NCBI GenBank assembly: GCA_035235625.1
Contig: CP141148.1
Coordinates: 2,232,001 to 2,296,000, forward strand
DNA: 64,000 bases
Source: Saururus chinensis
Lineage: Eukaryota > Streptophyta > Magnoliopsida > Piperales > Saururaceae
Direction: 5' to 3'
The position numbers and the translations under genes were made by a program. The notes beneath the pieces were generated by a model. The model did no database searches and had not been told where the DNA came from. It was given only the letters and a program-made list of their open reading frames with translations. Positions 10,456 to 22,131 of this stretch are shown here, piece after piece. The first letter of the stretch is position 1, and each line of letters opens with the position of its first letter.

Positions 10456-13400
10456 ATGGAAGGTCAGAAAAGGGTTGTGACAAGGAAGCCACATTTCTTC
10501 AAAATCTTGCTGGGCGATTTCTCGGACCGCCTCGTAAGCTTTCCCCTTCTCTCCACCGAGATCCCTCCATGAATTTATGGAGTAAAGAATGCTTCGTTTC
10601 TTCTCTATTTTTATTTTGTATTGCCTGGTTTGATTGAAGTCTGTCAACTGCAAGTGTTACAGTTTTCTACTTCAGGATTTTGGTTGGCTATTTTTCATCG
10701 CATCTAGAAAAACAGTTTGGACTATTGATATTAGAATTGATGCCAGAAGGACTTTGATTTTCTAAATGGGGTTTTTAAGAATTGATATAAGAAGGGAGTA
10801 GTTCAAACATTATACTTCTTAAGGACTGCACATTGTGATATTCTGTCAAAATCATCAAAAGAACGGGCTATATTCGCAAATGGATATGGGAAAATGCATG
10901 TACATATATTTCTGTATTTACATGAAGGACGATTAGGAATGTTGCTAAATGGGGTTGTCATTGAATTGAGATTATTGGGAGGAAGTTGATTTCAATGCCT
11001 TATGAGGAATGCATAGTGATGTTCTTTCAAACCATCGCAGGAGCATTCTTTACTTGTAAATGGTCCGCGGTAAACATATTTACATTTATTTCTTTCTGTC
11101 TAAGGGTTCATCATCAATCGTCTCTTGTAGCTGTGGTTCTTTATGTGTTTTCATAGCAGTTTGGGAAAGTCTTTTGTATTTGATGACTTCAAATATAAGA
11201 CCCACATTCTCTGCCTATTCTAGGAAATTTAAATGTATTTGTAATAAAAGTAACTCATGATTCTTTACTTTAAGTGCTTATATGGCCTGACCTTTGCAGA
11301 GGATTCCGCCGGCTTTCGCCAAGCATGTCTCAAGGGAAGCATCTAACAAAGCCATCTTAAAAGGTCCTGCTGGAGACCGTTGGTGGGTTACTATAAGTAA
11401 GGGGAGTTGCAATGACACTTATTTTGAAGCTGGTTGGAAGGCATTTGTGAAGGACCACCACCTTCGTGAACATGATTTTCTTATCTTTAGATACAATGGC
11501 AGCATGCATTTCTCTGTCCGTATATTTGATAAAACTGGTTGTGAGAGAGAGGATACCTCTAGGACCAATAACAATCAGGAGTCTGCCTATGAAGCAAGAG
11601 GGAAAAGAGAGGGATATACAGAAAACAAGAAGGATTTTGGTTGTTGTAACACTGGGAAGTCCAAAAAGCGCAGCTGGGAGCAATTTGAATCAGGTTAATA
11701 TAATTGAATGTTGGATAGTTTGATCTATTTTTCTCTTTTTGAACTAAATGCTACTTAAATCATTGAAGAAGATTTCTTGTTTAGGTCAATACAAGCCTTC
11801 TATTCAAAAGGTTGACATGAAGAACAAGCAAGAGTTCCGACAAACCAATCCAAGGGTAAAGGGGAAAGTTTGCAACAGCCCAAGCTCATTTACCTCAAAC
11901 TTTCCTTTTTTCGAAAAATGCTTATCAAAGTGTTCTGTGATGACTCCATACGTGATGGTGAGTTTGTATGTTTGGATTTTGAATTTTGTAGCAATTAACA
12001 TGGAAATACATAATTTATCATCTTCAGAGGAAAAAGATTATTGTAGGGCCCTTCTCATTCAATGGGTGACAAAATTGGGACCGTTTTTATAAGGAAAATA
12101 TATTTGTAATGACATTTATTAGCTGTTCATGCCATTATATCAATTTACTTCACTTTCTTTGCAGGAAATTCTATGCTTCAGTTTTTTTGTTTAAGTTTTT
12201 TTTCTGACCAATCATTTGAAACTTGGGCAGGTCATTCCAGCAAGCTTCTGTAGTTATCTACCCCAAAAAAAGAGCAAGTTTATATTCCAAGATCCAAGTG
12301 GTAGGAACTGGGAAGTGTTAACTTTTTGTGGGAGACAGACTTCCTTTTCTGGTGGTTTTCATGAATTTTGTATAGGAAACAAACTCAAAGAAGGAGACAC
12401 TTGCATATTTGAACTACTAGATAAATCAACGTTTCGAGTCCATCTCTATCCATTCAGAAAAGGCATAGGACAAAAAAAATCAAGATGGGAAGAGCATTTG
12501 CAAGATCAAATCAGGAAGGATACTGATTGTTCTCACTTTAAGTACAAGACGTGCAGCAGAGTACAAAATGAATCAGGTCACTATTATTGAAGATCATATA
12601 AAATTTGCGTTGTTAGTCTCTTCTATAAGTAAATGCTACTTAAATTATTGAAGGGTATGCTTCTTTTGTAGGACAAAATGAGCCTTCTTCTCTAAATGTT
12701 GAAATGACGAACAAGCAAGAGTTACACCGACGCTCTCCAAGGGTAAAAGGGAAAATTTGTCAGAGCCCGGATTCATTTAGCTCCAAGTTTCCCTTTTTCA
12801 GTAAATGCTTATCAAAGAGTTCTGTGACAAGGCGATTCAAAATTGTGAGCTTCTCTTTCCAACTATATTTGTTCTGTCCCTAGAGTTTGTTGCTTTTTCC
12901 ATTTGTTCCGTTTGTAAAATTTGTAATAACATCATGGGCGTTTAGACTCTTGGAACATTATGGGTGTTTAGACTTTGGGAATCTAATAGCTCTAAACATG
13001 TCATTCACAAAGAACCATAACTATTAACTCTTAAGGATGATATTGCTATGTGGCCCTTCTCATTTGATGGAGACAAAACATTGGTCCTTTCTTTTTGGTG
13101 GAAATGCCTTTTAGATAATCTTTGTTAAATTTAATCTGCTTTCTGCACCTTCTTTGCTTGAGTTTCTTGTGTTGGACTTTCTTTGTGTGCTTTCTGCTTC
13201 TGACCTCGTATCATGTGTTTTTTGGGCAGAATATCCCCAGGAACTTTTATGGTTACCTTCCTGAAAACAAGAACAAGTTTATTCTCCAGGACCCAAACGG
13301 CAAGAACTGGGAACTGTTTATAACTCGTAGTGACAAAATTTCCTTTTCTCGGGGTTTGGCTGCATTTTGCATAGGGAACAAGCTCAAAGAGGGAGACATT

Positions 13401-13472
13401 TGTATGTTTGAACTTCTGGATGAATCAACTTTTCGCGTCCAGGTCTACCAGCAGAGGCTGATGCAAGGCTGA
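10456..13472 (+). CDS. REM gene 1: triple-B3-domain DNA-binding protein
   Basis: Predicted 468-residue nuclear protein of the plant B3 superfamily (REM-type). Exons: 10456-10533, 11300-11693, 11785-11957, 12231-12576, 12672-12844 and 13230-13472, all GT-AG with frame kept. Three B3 domains are seen. The first is at residues about 11-110 (F-F-K-I-L-L, then R-I-P-P-A-F, G-W-K-A-F, E-H-D-F-L-I-F-R-Y). The second is at about 195-305 and the third at about 370-464 (both K-F-I-(F/L)-Q-D-P and L-K-E-G-D). Lysine/arginine-rich linkers (K-S-K-K-R near 148) could act as nuclear signals. Start: first ATG of the leader shared by all four paralogues, just before the conserved V-T-R-K-P-H-F-F. Target DNA is unknown; known REM genes often act in flower and meristem development, which is only a family hint. 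Promoter and exon 1 lie in duplicated copy B. Confidence 0.9.
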
Positions 13473-14045
13473 GGCTGTAGAATTAAAACCAAGTACCTAC
13501 TCACCCATCTGAGGCATAGCAAGACAACTTTTTCTTGTTCTAAATTTTTTGCATCAATTTTTTTGTTAATTTGCTACAAAATGGTTCTAAAATTTTCATA
13601 TTATCCAACACCCCACATCCAATTGAACTCCTAACCATCTGGTGATATTGCTTTTTTATTGCAGTTTAGGTGAATATTCTATCCAACATATAGGATTAGG
13701 TGGAGATGAGGCAGTGGATAATGGAGTACTAGAAGCACTGATTTTCCTACAATTGGTATACTCCTTCATTAATGGCATGAGCTTACAGTAGTAGTGGTTT
13801 AACTAAGATGGTATGAGTCCGGGCAGTGTTGTTTCAACGTGGTGGCAAAAGTCCCATGTTTTCCTTATGCTTGTACTGCAGTGGATAAGTAATATGGCTG
13901 TTACATGGATTATGTAAAATGACATAAGTTGATGTTTAGGATGCAATCTCCATTGCAGTAGAGGCCCCCATATAAAAAGGGGTAATAGTGAAATACTATC
14001 ATCCCTTCTTATTTATCATCCTCTTATTGTCTCTCATAATCTCAG
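13473..14045 (+). other. 3' flank of REM gene 1
   Basis: No gene. Segments recur after the other REM genes: 'TGCAGTTTAGGTGAATATTC' here resembles about 32525 and 40400, and the stretch GACATAAGTTGATGTT near 13921 resembles 40579 and 50349. The ancestral duplicated unit therefore reached at least 450 bp past the stop codon. Confidence 0.6.
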
Positions 14046-14248
14046 AAGCGTTTTTCATACTCCCCATTGACAATGAGCCTAGCATAAGCCGCGTATGGGT
14101 GCCCTTGATAATTAAGATTGATGATACATGTGTTAGTGCACGTTAGCGTCAATAACGCTAATGTGTGTGCCATTGATCTTATGAATGAAGGGCTCCCATG
14201 CGCAACTTACACGAGGCTCATTGTTAATGGGAAGCATAGAAAACACTT
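14046..14248. mobile_element. Foldback MITE, family M
   Basis: About 203 bp. The left end AAGCGTTTTTCATACTCCCC...ACAATGAGCC pairs with the right end, whose reverse complement is AAGTGTTTTCTATGCTTCCC...ACAATGAGCC, over about 34 bp with few mismatches. The inner core (GTTAGTGCACGTTAGCGTCA) is also partly self-complementary. No coding capacity. Confidence 0.85.
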
Positions 14249-16186
14249 CCTATAATCCAAACATGCTAGTGTCTCCACACTGAATTGGCACTTACATGGT
14301 AGGGAGGGAAAATTTTACACAATAAGCCCAACATGAGCCACCTATTGAACAAGGGCGCATGACCATGAAAACCAATCTGTGTTGGACATGTGCTGGTTTT
14401 TTTTACATGGGCCCACAAATTACTGTATGTGTGTTGAACACCTATTGGTGTTTGAGCACAATTTTTCGTGCTTGTAACTTTGGCATGAAAGGGAGCTATT
14501 GAAGGAGGGATGTGAATCATATCTTGCCCAAAGCCATCACACAGATTCCATCCGGTCAAGTGTGTGTGGCCAAGAATATGGAAAATGATATTTAGGCTTG
14601 TATCACGCCTCCTGTTACAATCTACAGAATTTACACCCAAAAAGAGTGCTATGAGGTCCAGGAAACCAGAGCCTGGGTCTTTTTTTTTAAACTACAGAGC
14701 CTGTGTCCTAATTACTTATACAAATTGTTATTTGCAATGAAAATGCTAAGGTGACTCGCAGCCCATGATGCGCACACCACATTCGCATCAACAGCGTGGC
14801 TTTATGCCTGGAGCGCACAACATCAATGCAGGTGCCCCGTGGGTGTGGTTGGCTGCAAGCGGCCTTGGCACCACTCTTTTTGCAATCCAAAGAGGGTCGA
14901 CAAAGAAAGTCTGGTAAACATAAGTGATGAAAGTTAGCATGTGTGTTGCACACAAAAATGGTGTTTGTAGGGCTGCCAATGGCCACATTATGGTGTGGAT
15001 ATGACTTCTACTACCATAACCGTTTTCTAGATTTTTACCTATGAACTTTCTGTAAACAAATAGTATAGCTTATTCTATAATTGTTCCATGAGTCCGTCAG
15101 TTAACCATTACCTGTTTCATCACCTTTTATATGATAACAATTGTATTATTAACATCTTCAGCTGTGTGTTTGACCCTTTAAATGAGTTTAACTAAGCTCC
15201 ATCTCTAATTGAAAACAAGTCTTTTCTTCCCTGTACTCCTTGTGTGCCGTTGAACCTGCATCCAAGTGGAAGACACAAAATTTTACTCATCTCTTCCTTC
15301 AATACTCTTACATTGACAGAACAAATGGAACCAAAATATCTCCTTTACAAAGGACATCGAGCTAAAGGATTCACTGATATTCATTTACATTGAAAATTTT
15401 CTACCAAATAAACTGAAACAAAATAACTTATCCAACTAGAACAAAAAAAAAACGAAGTAGAAAGTAAAAACAAGTAATCATCCCTATTAGAAGCCAGAAG
15501 ATGAGGTTTAGGTTTTGTTTATATATCCATATTATGGTGTTATAAAAGAGGGCATAAAATGTTTTATATTTGCAGTTTTACCAAATGGGTAAAGGTTTAT
15601 AATCATGGAAGTTAGGAAACGATAGGATAAAATTATCCATTTGCTTAACCAATGAGAAATTTTACCCGTCCATTTAACTCTTTAATGGTATGATTCGGGC
15701 AGTAGAACGAGTAGTCGGTTACAAACTTACTGTTGGCAGCCCCAGCTTAAAGGTGTACTTGGTTGCCCCCTGAATTCCTTGACCTGGCAATGTTCCCCTC
15801 CCATGGAAATTTATAATTGTGATTTGTCGTTAGACAGGTGAACTCCCAATCCAACAAGTGCTGCACCGGTGCAACCTTTCCTTGTTGAAGGAGACATCCT
15901 ACCCGGCCTAATGTTATTTCGTGTGAATGTGAAGTGTGTACGAGATGCACGTATAAAAAAAAGGACAAGTGAACGTTTTACTTATGTTACTTTATGCTAC
16001 TTCACCTGCGAGCTGCAGCCCAGACTTGTCATTTTCGTAGGTAAAATGAATCCATTGATGTACATGGCCAATGCCCAGAACCTGGACAAGCAAACATAGC
16101 AAATCCTTAGCAAAAGTTATCCTGCATAGTCCATCTGCTTGCCAGTCATGGAGCCGTGGGAGAAAACAGATCAAGCATTGCCAAAT
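14249..16186. other. Gene-free stretch
   Basis: Several short open frames occur on the minus strand (14266-14640, 14708-14986, 15747-15968) but none shows a family motif, splice context or conserved composition. I see no gene here, only unclassified intergenic or old repeat sequence. Confidence 0.5.
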
Positions 16187-16428
16187 TTGGACATCGGACA
16201 AATCCATCTAGAATTCTCCTAAGATATTCCACCTCTCATCTTTCTCTGACCAACCCCATCTGCCCAGGCTGCCCTGCTTCATTATTTTCACTATATCTAC
16301 TGAATTTTCTTCCAAATTACCACACTTTGTGGCATAATTTTTTAATTACAATTATAGTCTTTTTGCCTGACAATGCTATCTGAGCCAACAAGGATGCTCA
16401 TGACTTAGTTAGAATTCCCTTAGACATG
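16187..16428. mobile_element. Short TIR element, same family as 53010-53262
   Basis: Aligns with the element upstream of the WRKY gene: GACCAACCCCATCTGCCC is shared exactly, with similar sequence on both sides and a similar right end (AGCCAACAAGGATGC...AGAATTCCCTTAGAC). The ends are degenerate inverted repeats (GACAAATC..CTAGAATTCTCC and its partner near 16410-16428). Non-coding. Confidence 0.55.
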
Positions 16429-17668
16429 TATGAGAAGTTTTGATAATTGTTTAAAGATGGGTCTCATTGATAATAGTAGTGGTAGTGGTGGTGTGCCCTG
16501 AGCCCTACAAGGTTACTCGCCTCACCAAAATGGGGGAACTCTAATTATATGTTGAATGATGAATGTATGTCACTTTGGCATGTATCATAATTTTGGTCAA
16601 ATAGATAAGAAGACAGATTCATTCCATCATCAATAGAATGGGATCCACTCCCTCGAACACCAAAAAAATTAGAATAAATTATTGAATTAAAAAATTAAGA
16701 AATTTTAAGAGATTTAAGGAAGGGAAATTATACATCGATATGCAGACCGAGTATGTCGACATGAAGAAAGAACATGGTCAATCGGACAGTTTCATTCTTT
16801 AAGTTTTATGTTTCATCCTTCTAGAGGTATCTATAGATTAGAAAACCTTTCAAGAGGATGGAAAAAAAAAGATAATTAGGGTTTTGAAGGAGGAAAATCC
16901 TTAGGTTGAGACATGCACCACCTATTGTCAAGTAGAGAGGATGTCATGTAAGTTTAATATATTTCAAACTTTGAGGGTTGCCACAATGACTCTGGCCCAA
17001 AATCAAAGTTAAAAACTACAAGATGTGGCCTATTGTGCAAAAAATTAATGTGCTACATAAATAATTAAGCAAGATAAAGTACTTAGCATATTTTGTATGT
17101 AAAAACCCAATTAGGAAAAACCACATGACCACACTTGACCGATTAACTTTATGCACAAAAAAATTAGAAGTTACAAAGGCTCAACAATTATCATGTCACT
17201 AGAAGTCCGATTCTACATATCTCTTAGCTACCAAAGTCCATCTTGGAACTTTCAAACTTTGTCTTCGTAGAACTATCTTGATTAACATCATCTCTATCTT
17301 CAAAGATCTTGATCTTCAAAGTAACTCATTTAGCTTAAATGATCCTAAATTTTTTCAATCAACAACATTTCTATGAGACTTGTATTCATGTTCCAATCTC
17401 AATACTCTTCTTCACCACTTTGTCTTTCAAGTGTAAATGAGAAGAATCATCTTCCTCTTCAAGTGCAAGTATGTATATGAAGCTAAAGGCATAGATGTCG
17501 ATAATTGAAGGATTTTAATTATCAATTTCTATGTCTCTCTCAAACCACCATAGCTATGGAAGCTCTCTTCTGTCTCAAACTAATGGATAAATTACTCAAG
17601 GCCTTTTCTACTCTTTTTAGGACTTCCTATCTATTTTCTTATGTCTAAACACTCAATATATGGACATC
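16429..17668. other. Gene-free, AT-rich stretch
   Basis: No open frame, splice structure or RNA gene is recognised. Probably old repeat sequence. Confidence 0.4.
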
Positions 17669-20653
17669 TTGTCACACCTCCATCACCAGAACATGGTCTA
17701 AGGAAATGGCAATAAGGCACAATGAAGCTAAAAAGCTAACCCAAAAGGGCTAGATTGAAGTACATAGGACTACCCTTTATGCAAAAGCAATTAACGAAAG
17801 GTAATGAAATTAATTAAAAATTTCTTTGTCCAACACATTACCCACATAATCTCATAAACATAATACTCACAAGCCTAAAAAGGTGACAATATGTTTAAGC
17901 CATAAAAAGGCTACCCATAAAACACATAAAGTATCATAGTGCTAACACGAGTCTATCCCATCACAAAATAGTTAGCCTACACTCCGTGCTCGAATCTACT
18001 CGTCTTCATGCTCATAAAATAACTCAGCCTGAGCACTTGCATGACACAAGCATATAGCCCCAAAACAAAAATGGGGTGAGCTTAGCTCAGTAAGGGTTTT
18101 GAATAAAACATACAGCTCACATTAACACCACAACATAATCCTCAATAATTATGACATAAATCTCATGAAACTGGTGTCAATAACATCAGTTTCAACTTGT
18201 GGGAACTATCTCATACATGCATCACATGTCCTTAAACAACACCTGTGCATTATGGTCAAAATCATTTTTCATAATCATATACGCACAACTTGTGCATTCA
18301 TTCCAATCTCATAATCCATTCACATCCTACATGAATAATTATCATTTCATTCACATCCTGCATGATCAAGTATAGCAATCCATATTCATCCTGCATGTTA
18401 AGTATCACCATTTCATACACAACTTGTGTAAATATAAGTATTATTGTTCCTACACAACCTATGTTATTGAACATTATAATCCATACACAATATGTGTAAA
18501 TACCATGATGAATGTTTCATAATAGAGAAAACAACATCTTCACCCTGGTTGAAGCCTAAGCAAACCTGCTTACCCTAAAAATCTTTAAAAAAGAAGTCTG
18601 AATTCTTAAAAGGAAGACTAAAGCAGTTTGGACAAATCCTGATTAGAAGTTGCCCATAATAAGCTGGTGCATATAGACATACCAGCCTAGATTCTCAAGT
18701 CCAAAGAGTCACATTAGTTTATATCATTATAATAAATCCACTCTTCTCACTCGGGGAGGAAACATCCCCTAAGGGAACGCAAAACCCTGCACATACGATC
18801 GAGGGAAAACCTACAATTAATCTCTAGTACAACTAATCTAGAAAACTAAGGCATACAATCGGCTAATCATAGTTAATCATGACTCAGTAAATCATTTTCG
18901 TGATGTATACAACATGATATATATGTAAACAATGCTAGGTATATGCAAGCATAAGTATGCATACCCTAATTAGTCCTATTATGCATAAGACATGGTCTAT
19001 ATGTGGCAAATGAGGTCATCTAAACATAAGTAATTATAAATATACATGGTCATGTTCATAACTATGATAAAACATATGAAACATGGTTCATATGTAATTA
19101 ATGTAGTATGTGCAAGTATTCATACTTCATTATAGTCATAACCTACTAGAGTCATGAAGAAATGATCAAATTTTGGCCTAAAAGCAAGCATGACATCACA
19201 CTAAGATTAAACATATATAGTCATGTTCATAATTAAGCTAAAACAACATGGATCATACATTATTAATTTAGCATGTGTGTAGGCATTCATACTTCAGCAT
19301 GATCATATTCTACTGCTAACATAAAATAATTATGAAGAAATAATCAAAATCTCCCTTCAAATTAAACATATACTCATTTATCCTCATACTAGCTTAAGTA
19401 GATGTTTAAATATAATCACAGCATATAACTCGTGCATTTTAAGGAAAATAACAAATAAACTCCAATCAACGTAAAAGTTTACAAAAACCTATATCATAGT
19501 CTTAATTACAATATAAATAAATATCATATGAAATAAGTACAAAAATAATTTTTATTATTTATTTAATAAGGCTGTGCAGTTCTGCCAAAACTGTTGACCT
19601 TCAAATTTACGACTATGTCATTGACTTCCCTTGTTCCAAATGACTTGAACTTCTTACAACATATTCATAACACGTATATAAATCCATATTAAAAAGAAGG
19701 GACCAACATAATATAATTGTATTATTGTATAGCACGTATTTCAAAAAACATAATAATTATATATTATTTTAAAAAATTTAAAAATTAAATATAAGATCTA
19801 GACATGATAATCTACTATCATTAAAAATTTGAGAGCAAATGTTAAAGTGAAAGTACATAAAATGTAGTCATGAATCTAAAATATAGATTAAAAACGATTC
19901 AACTCATATTCATTCTTCAAGAACATGATTTCACCCACAAATGTAGTATTAATGCAAGTAAAACCTCATCAAACAAAATTTATTTACCTTAAACAATATT
20001 GTAGACCCTTGATTATCTTCCAAAGCTCAAAGAATCTTTACCCAACAAATTAGGCGTTCATTAGCCCTAAGCAAAAATCTAACATTTTTTTACCAAAAAT
20101 AAACTCAAAACCACAAATAGATGGTAGAGCTAAGACTTTCCTATTTTAAAAAATAAAAATTACGAAAATTTAGGGTTTCAAATCAAGATAAAGGAATGAG
20201 TTTGATAGGAAAGAAACTCATAATCCCAATAGGAGAGGTGAAAATGGGTTTTTTAGGGCAACATTAAAAGGAATAAAGCAGGATTAAGTACATTTATCTT
20301 GAGATTAAGATTTCCTCATTAAGAATAAGGGTAGAGCTCTCCAAGCTTCCCAATTACTGTTCCTCTCCAAATGGGAAAGGGGCTTAGGTTGCTATTTATA
20401 GTATGTCTATTTAGTGAGCTAGAAATGGGCTCAATAAAGCTTAAGTGAACCAATATGTATACAAAAACCCCAAAAATAAAATTGACCAAACCCAAGCCCA
20501 TTTAAAAAGTCATGAGAGGGCTAGCTGCTCAAGAGGTTGACATGCCACCCAAGGTGGACGTGGGTCCTAAGGTGGGTCCCACTTCCTTAATCAAAGAATT
20601 AAATGGCAAAAATAATACCAATTAGTGTAGCTCTTAATAGATTAAGCTAGACA
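17669..20653 (-). mobile_element. Probable LTR-retrotransposon-derived block, minus orientation
   Basis: Begins TGTCACACCTCC at 17669, a typical LTR end of Ty3/Gypsy chromovirus type. It contains GGGGTGAGCTTAGCTCAGTA (18073-18092), the reverse complement of the ACTGAGC...CTCACCCC motif found in such LTRs. Internal degenerate repeats occur: CACAACYTGTGTAAATA-like words at 18280-18500, and a near-duplicate of about 180 bp at 19040-19350. No gag/pol remains. The right end is not certain because the solo LTR at 20659 seems to have landed in or beside it. Confidence 0.4.
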
Positions 20654-20658
20654 TTAAT

Positions 20659-22126
20659 TGTGACAACCCTGATATTAGGTAAATTATACTATTGGAATTT
20701 TTATATATTATTAGAACATTATTTTGAATATTAAACTTAAATGAATGTTGTAGAACTCTAAAAACTGAACATAAAGGTTTTTGAAACAATTGAATCGGAG
20801 GTGGTGGCCGTATGTAGCGACCGTGGAAGCGTGCATCATAAGTGGGCCCACGATGAAACTACGGTAAAACGTATCCATGAGTAGTCTTATTTCGAAGGGC
20901 TCGTCAATACGAGTCCATCGGTACCAAGAACGTACAATTTCGATGTATAGGTAAAAGTTAGAGTGATTTAAAGTTTTAAAAAAAGAAAAAAATATATTAA
21001 TATTATATTAGAGGCTGACGCAAGCATTGCGTCAGCCCATTTTGACCGCGCGACGCCCACTTTCCCCCTCCTATTTATACCTTCCAATTTCTACTGTTAC
21101 TTTTCACTTTCACCTCCAGTCAAAACTTCTGACCCTCCGTTCTGAGCCGTTTTAAGTCCGATTTAACTTTTTTCAAAGGCTTTTCTAACTAAATTGACTG
21201 TGTTGGACGCTGTGACGGGGCTGGATTTTCAATACAAGCCCTCTGCAAGCACGAACTTTCTACTCAAACTTTAAGGTAGGGAGTCTTAAACTCTAACTTA
21301 TGCTTTGCTTGTATGCTTTATTTTTTTATGGACTGTTTTTATTCAATCGTACATCTTTTCTTAAGTTTTCAAAAAGAAATGTTTTACGTATATCATGTTT
21401 TATTTAATCAAAATTATGATATGATATGTGTGTTTTCTGGATGGTTCTAGGGTTATACCTAGAACTATATTTTCTGGATACCTACCGAAGAAATTATCGG
21501 TATTTGGCACGTGCATATAAGTATGGAGTATCATGGGAAAACTCCTACCTTCTGAACTTCCTGTTGCCCCATGAGCATCAGAGGAACGTAATTCGGTATC
21601 ACGGCTCTAGATTTATCGTCATCAGACAAACCGGTGTTTTCTGAAATTGTTTCTGAATCTGTTATGCAAATATTATTACGGTCTTTTACTTAGCATTAAA
21701 TTATATTTTAATTCCACCTACTGAGTATTAAAATACTCACCCACCTTCAGACTCTACAGGTAGTAAAACCAACCCGGAGGTGTCAACCGAAGAATTATCT
21801 ATTTAGTTTCTTTTAAATATTTTTCAATCTCTCTAATATTATGATTTTTATGAAAGGCTTGGCCTATATTTTATAATCTGACTGCTCTACATACAGTGTA
21901 TTCTGGACTAGGTCCTAATTTACTACTACGTTATATGTAATATTTTTGCTGTGCGTCAACTCCAAAATAATAAATAATCAAAGATTTTTATGTTTTATGT
22001 CGACTTACTTTTCATAGATCTGTACGGTGGGCCGTCGCGTTCGGTTTCACGTGCGATGTAACACATTTTGAGCGAGATAATAATTACGTGAATTATAGCG
22101 TATATTATTTTCTGACAGTCGCCACA
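20659..22126 (+). mobile_element. Solo LTR, Ty3/Gypsy-like, with 5-bp target duplication
   Basis: 1468 bp beginning TGTGACAACCCTG and ending GACAGTCGCCACA, flanked by the direct 5-bp repeat TTAAT (20654-20658 and 22127-22131). Internal LTR signals: TATTTATA near 21072, the palindrome CTGACGCAA-GCA-TTGCGTCAG at 21015-21035, and the CTGAGTATTAAAATACTCACCC motif near 21720. No internal coding domain is present, so it is a solo LTR formed by LTR-LTR recombination. The Del/Tekay-type assignment is inference from these motifs. Confidence 0.88.
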
Positions 22127-22131
22127 TTAAT

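Larger units (their letters stand above)
6032..11071 (+). repeat. Tandem segmental duplication, copy B (5040 bp)
   Basis: Second direct copy of 748-6031. Its right end runs without a break into intron 1 of REM gene 1, so B supplies the promoter and first exon of that intact gene. Copy-specific changes include a 30-bp tandem repeat at 7272-7331, loss of a splice acceptor at 7413-7414 (AG to AA) and a deletion of about 70 bp near 9031. The right kilobase differs from copy A by only about eight substitutions by eye, while the left part differs visibly more. Confidence 0.95.

Noticed and set aside
14266-14986. Minus-strand open frames of 124 and 92 codons
   Set aside because: No motif, no splice context, and the first one overlaps the MITE flank; chance frames in gene-free DNA.
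18280-18520. Regularly spaced short repeats as a CRISPR-like array
   Set aside because: The repeats are degenerate, spacing is irregular, and the window is clearly nuclear plant DNA.
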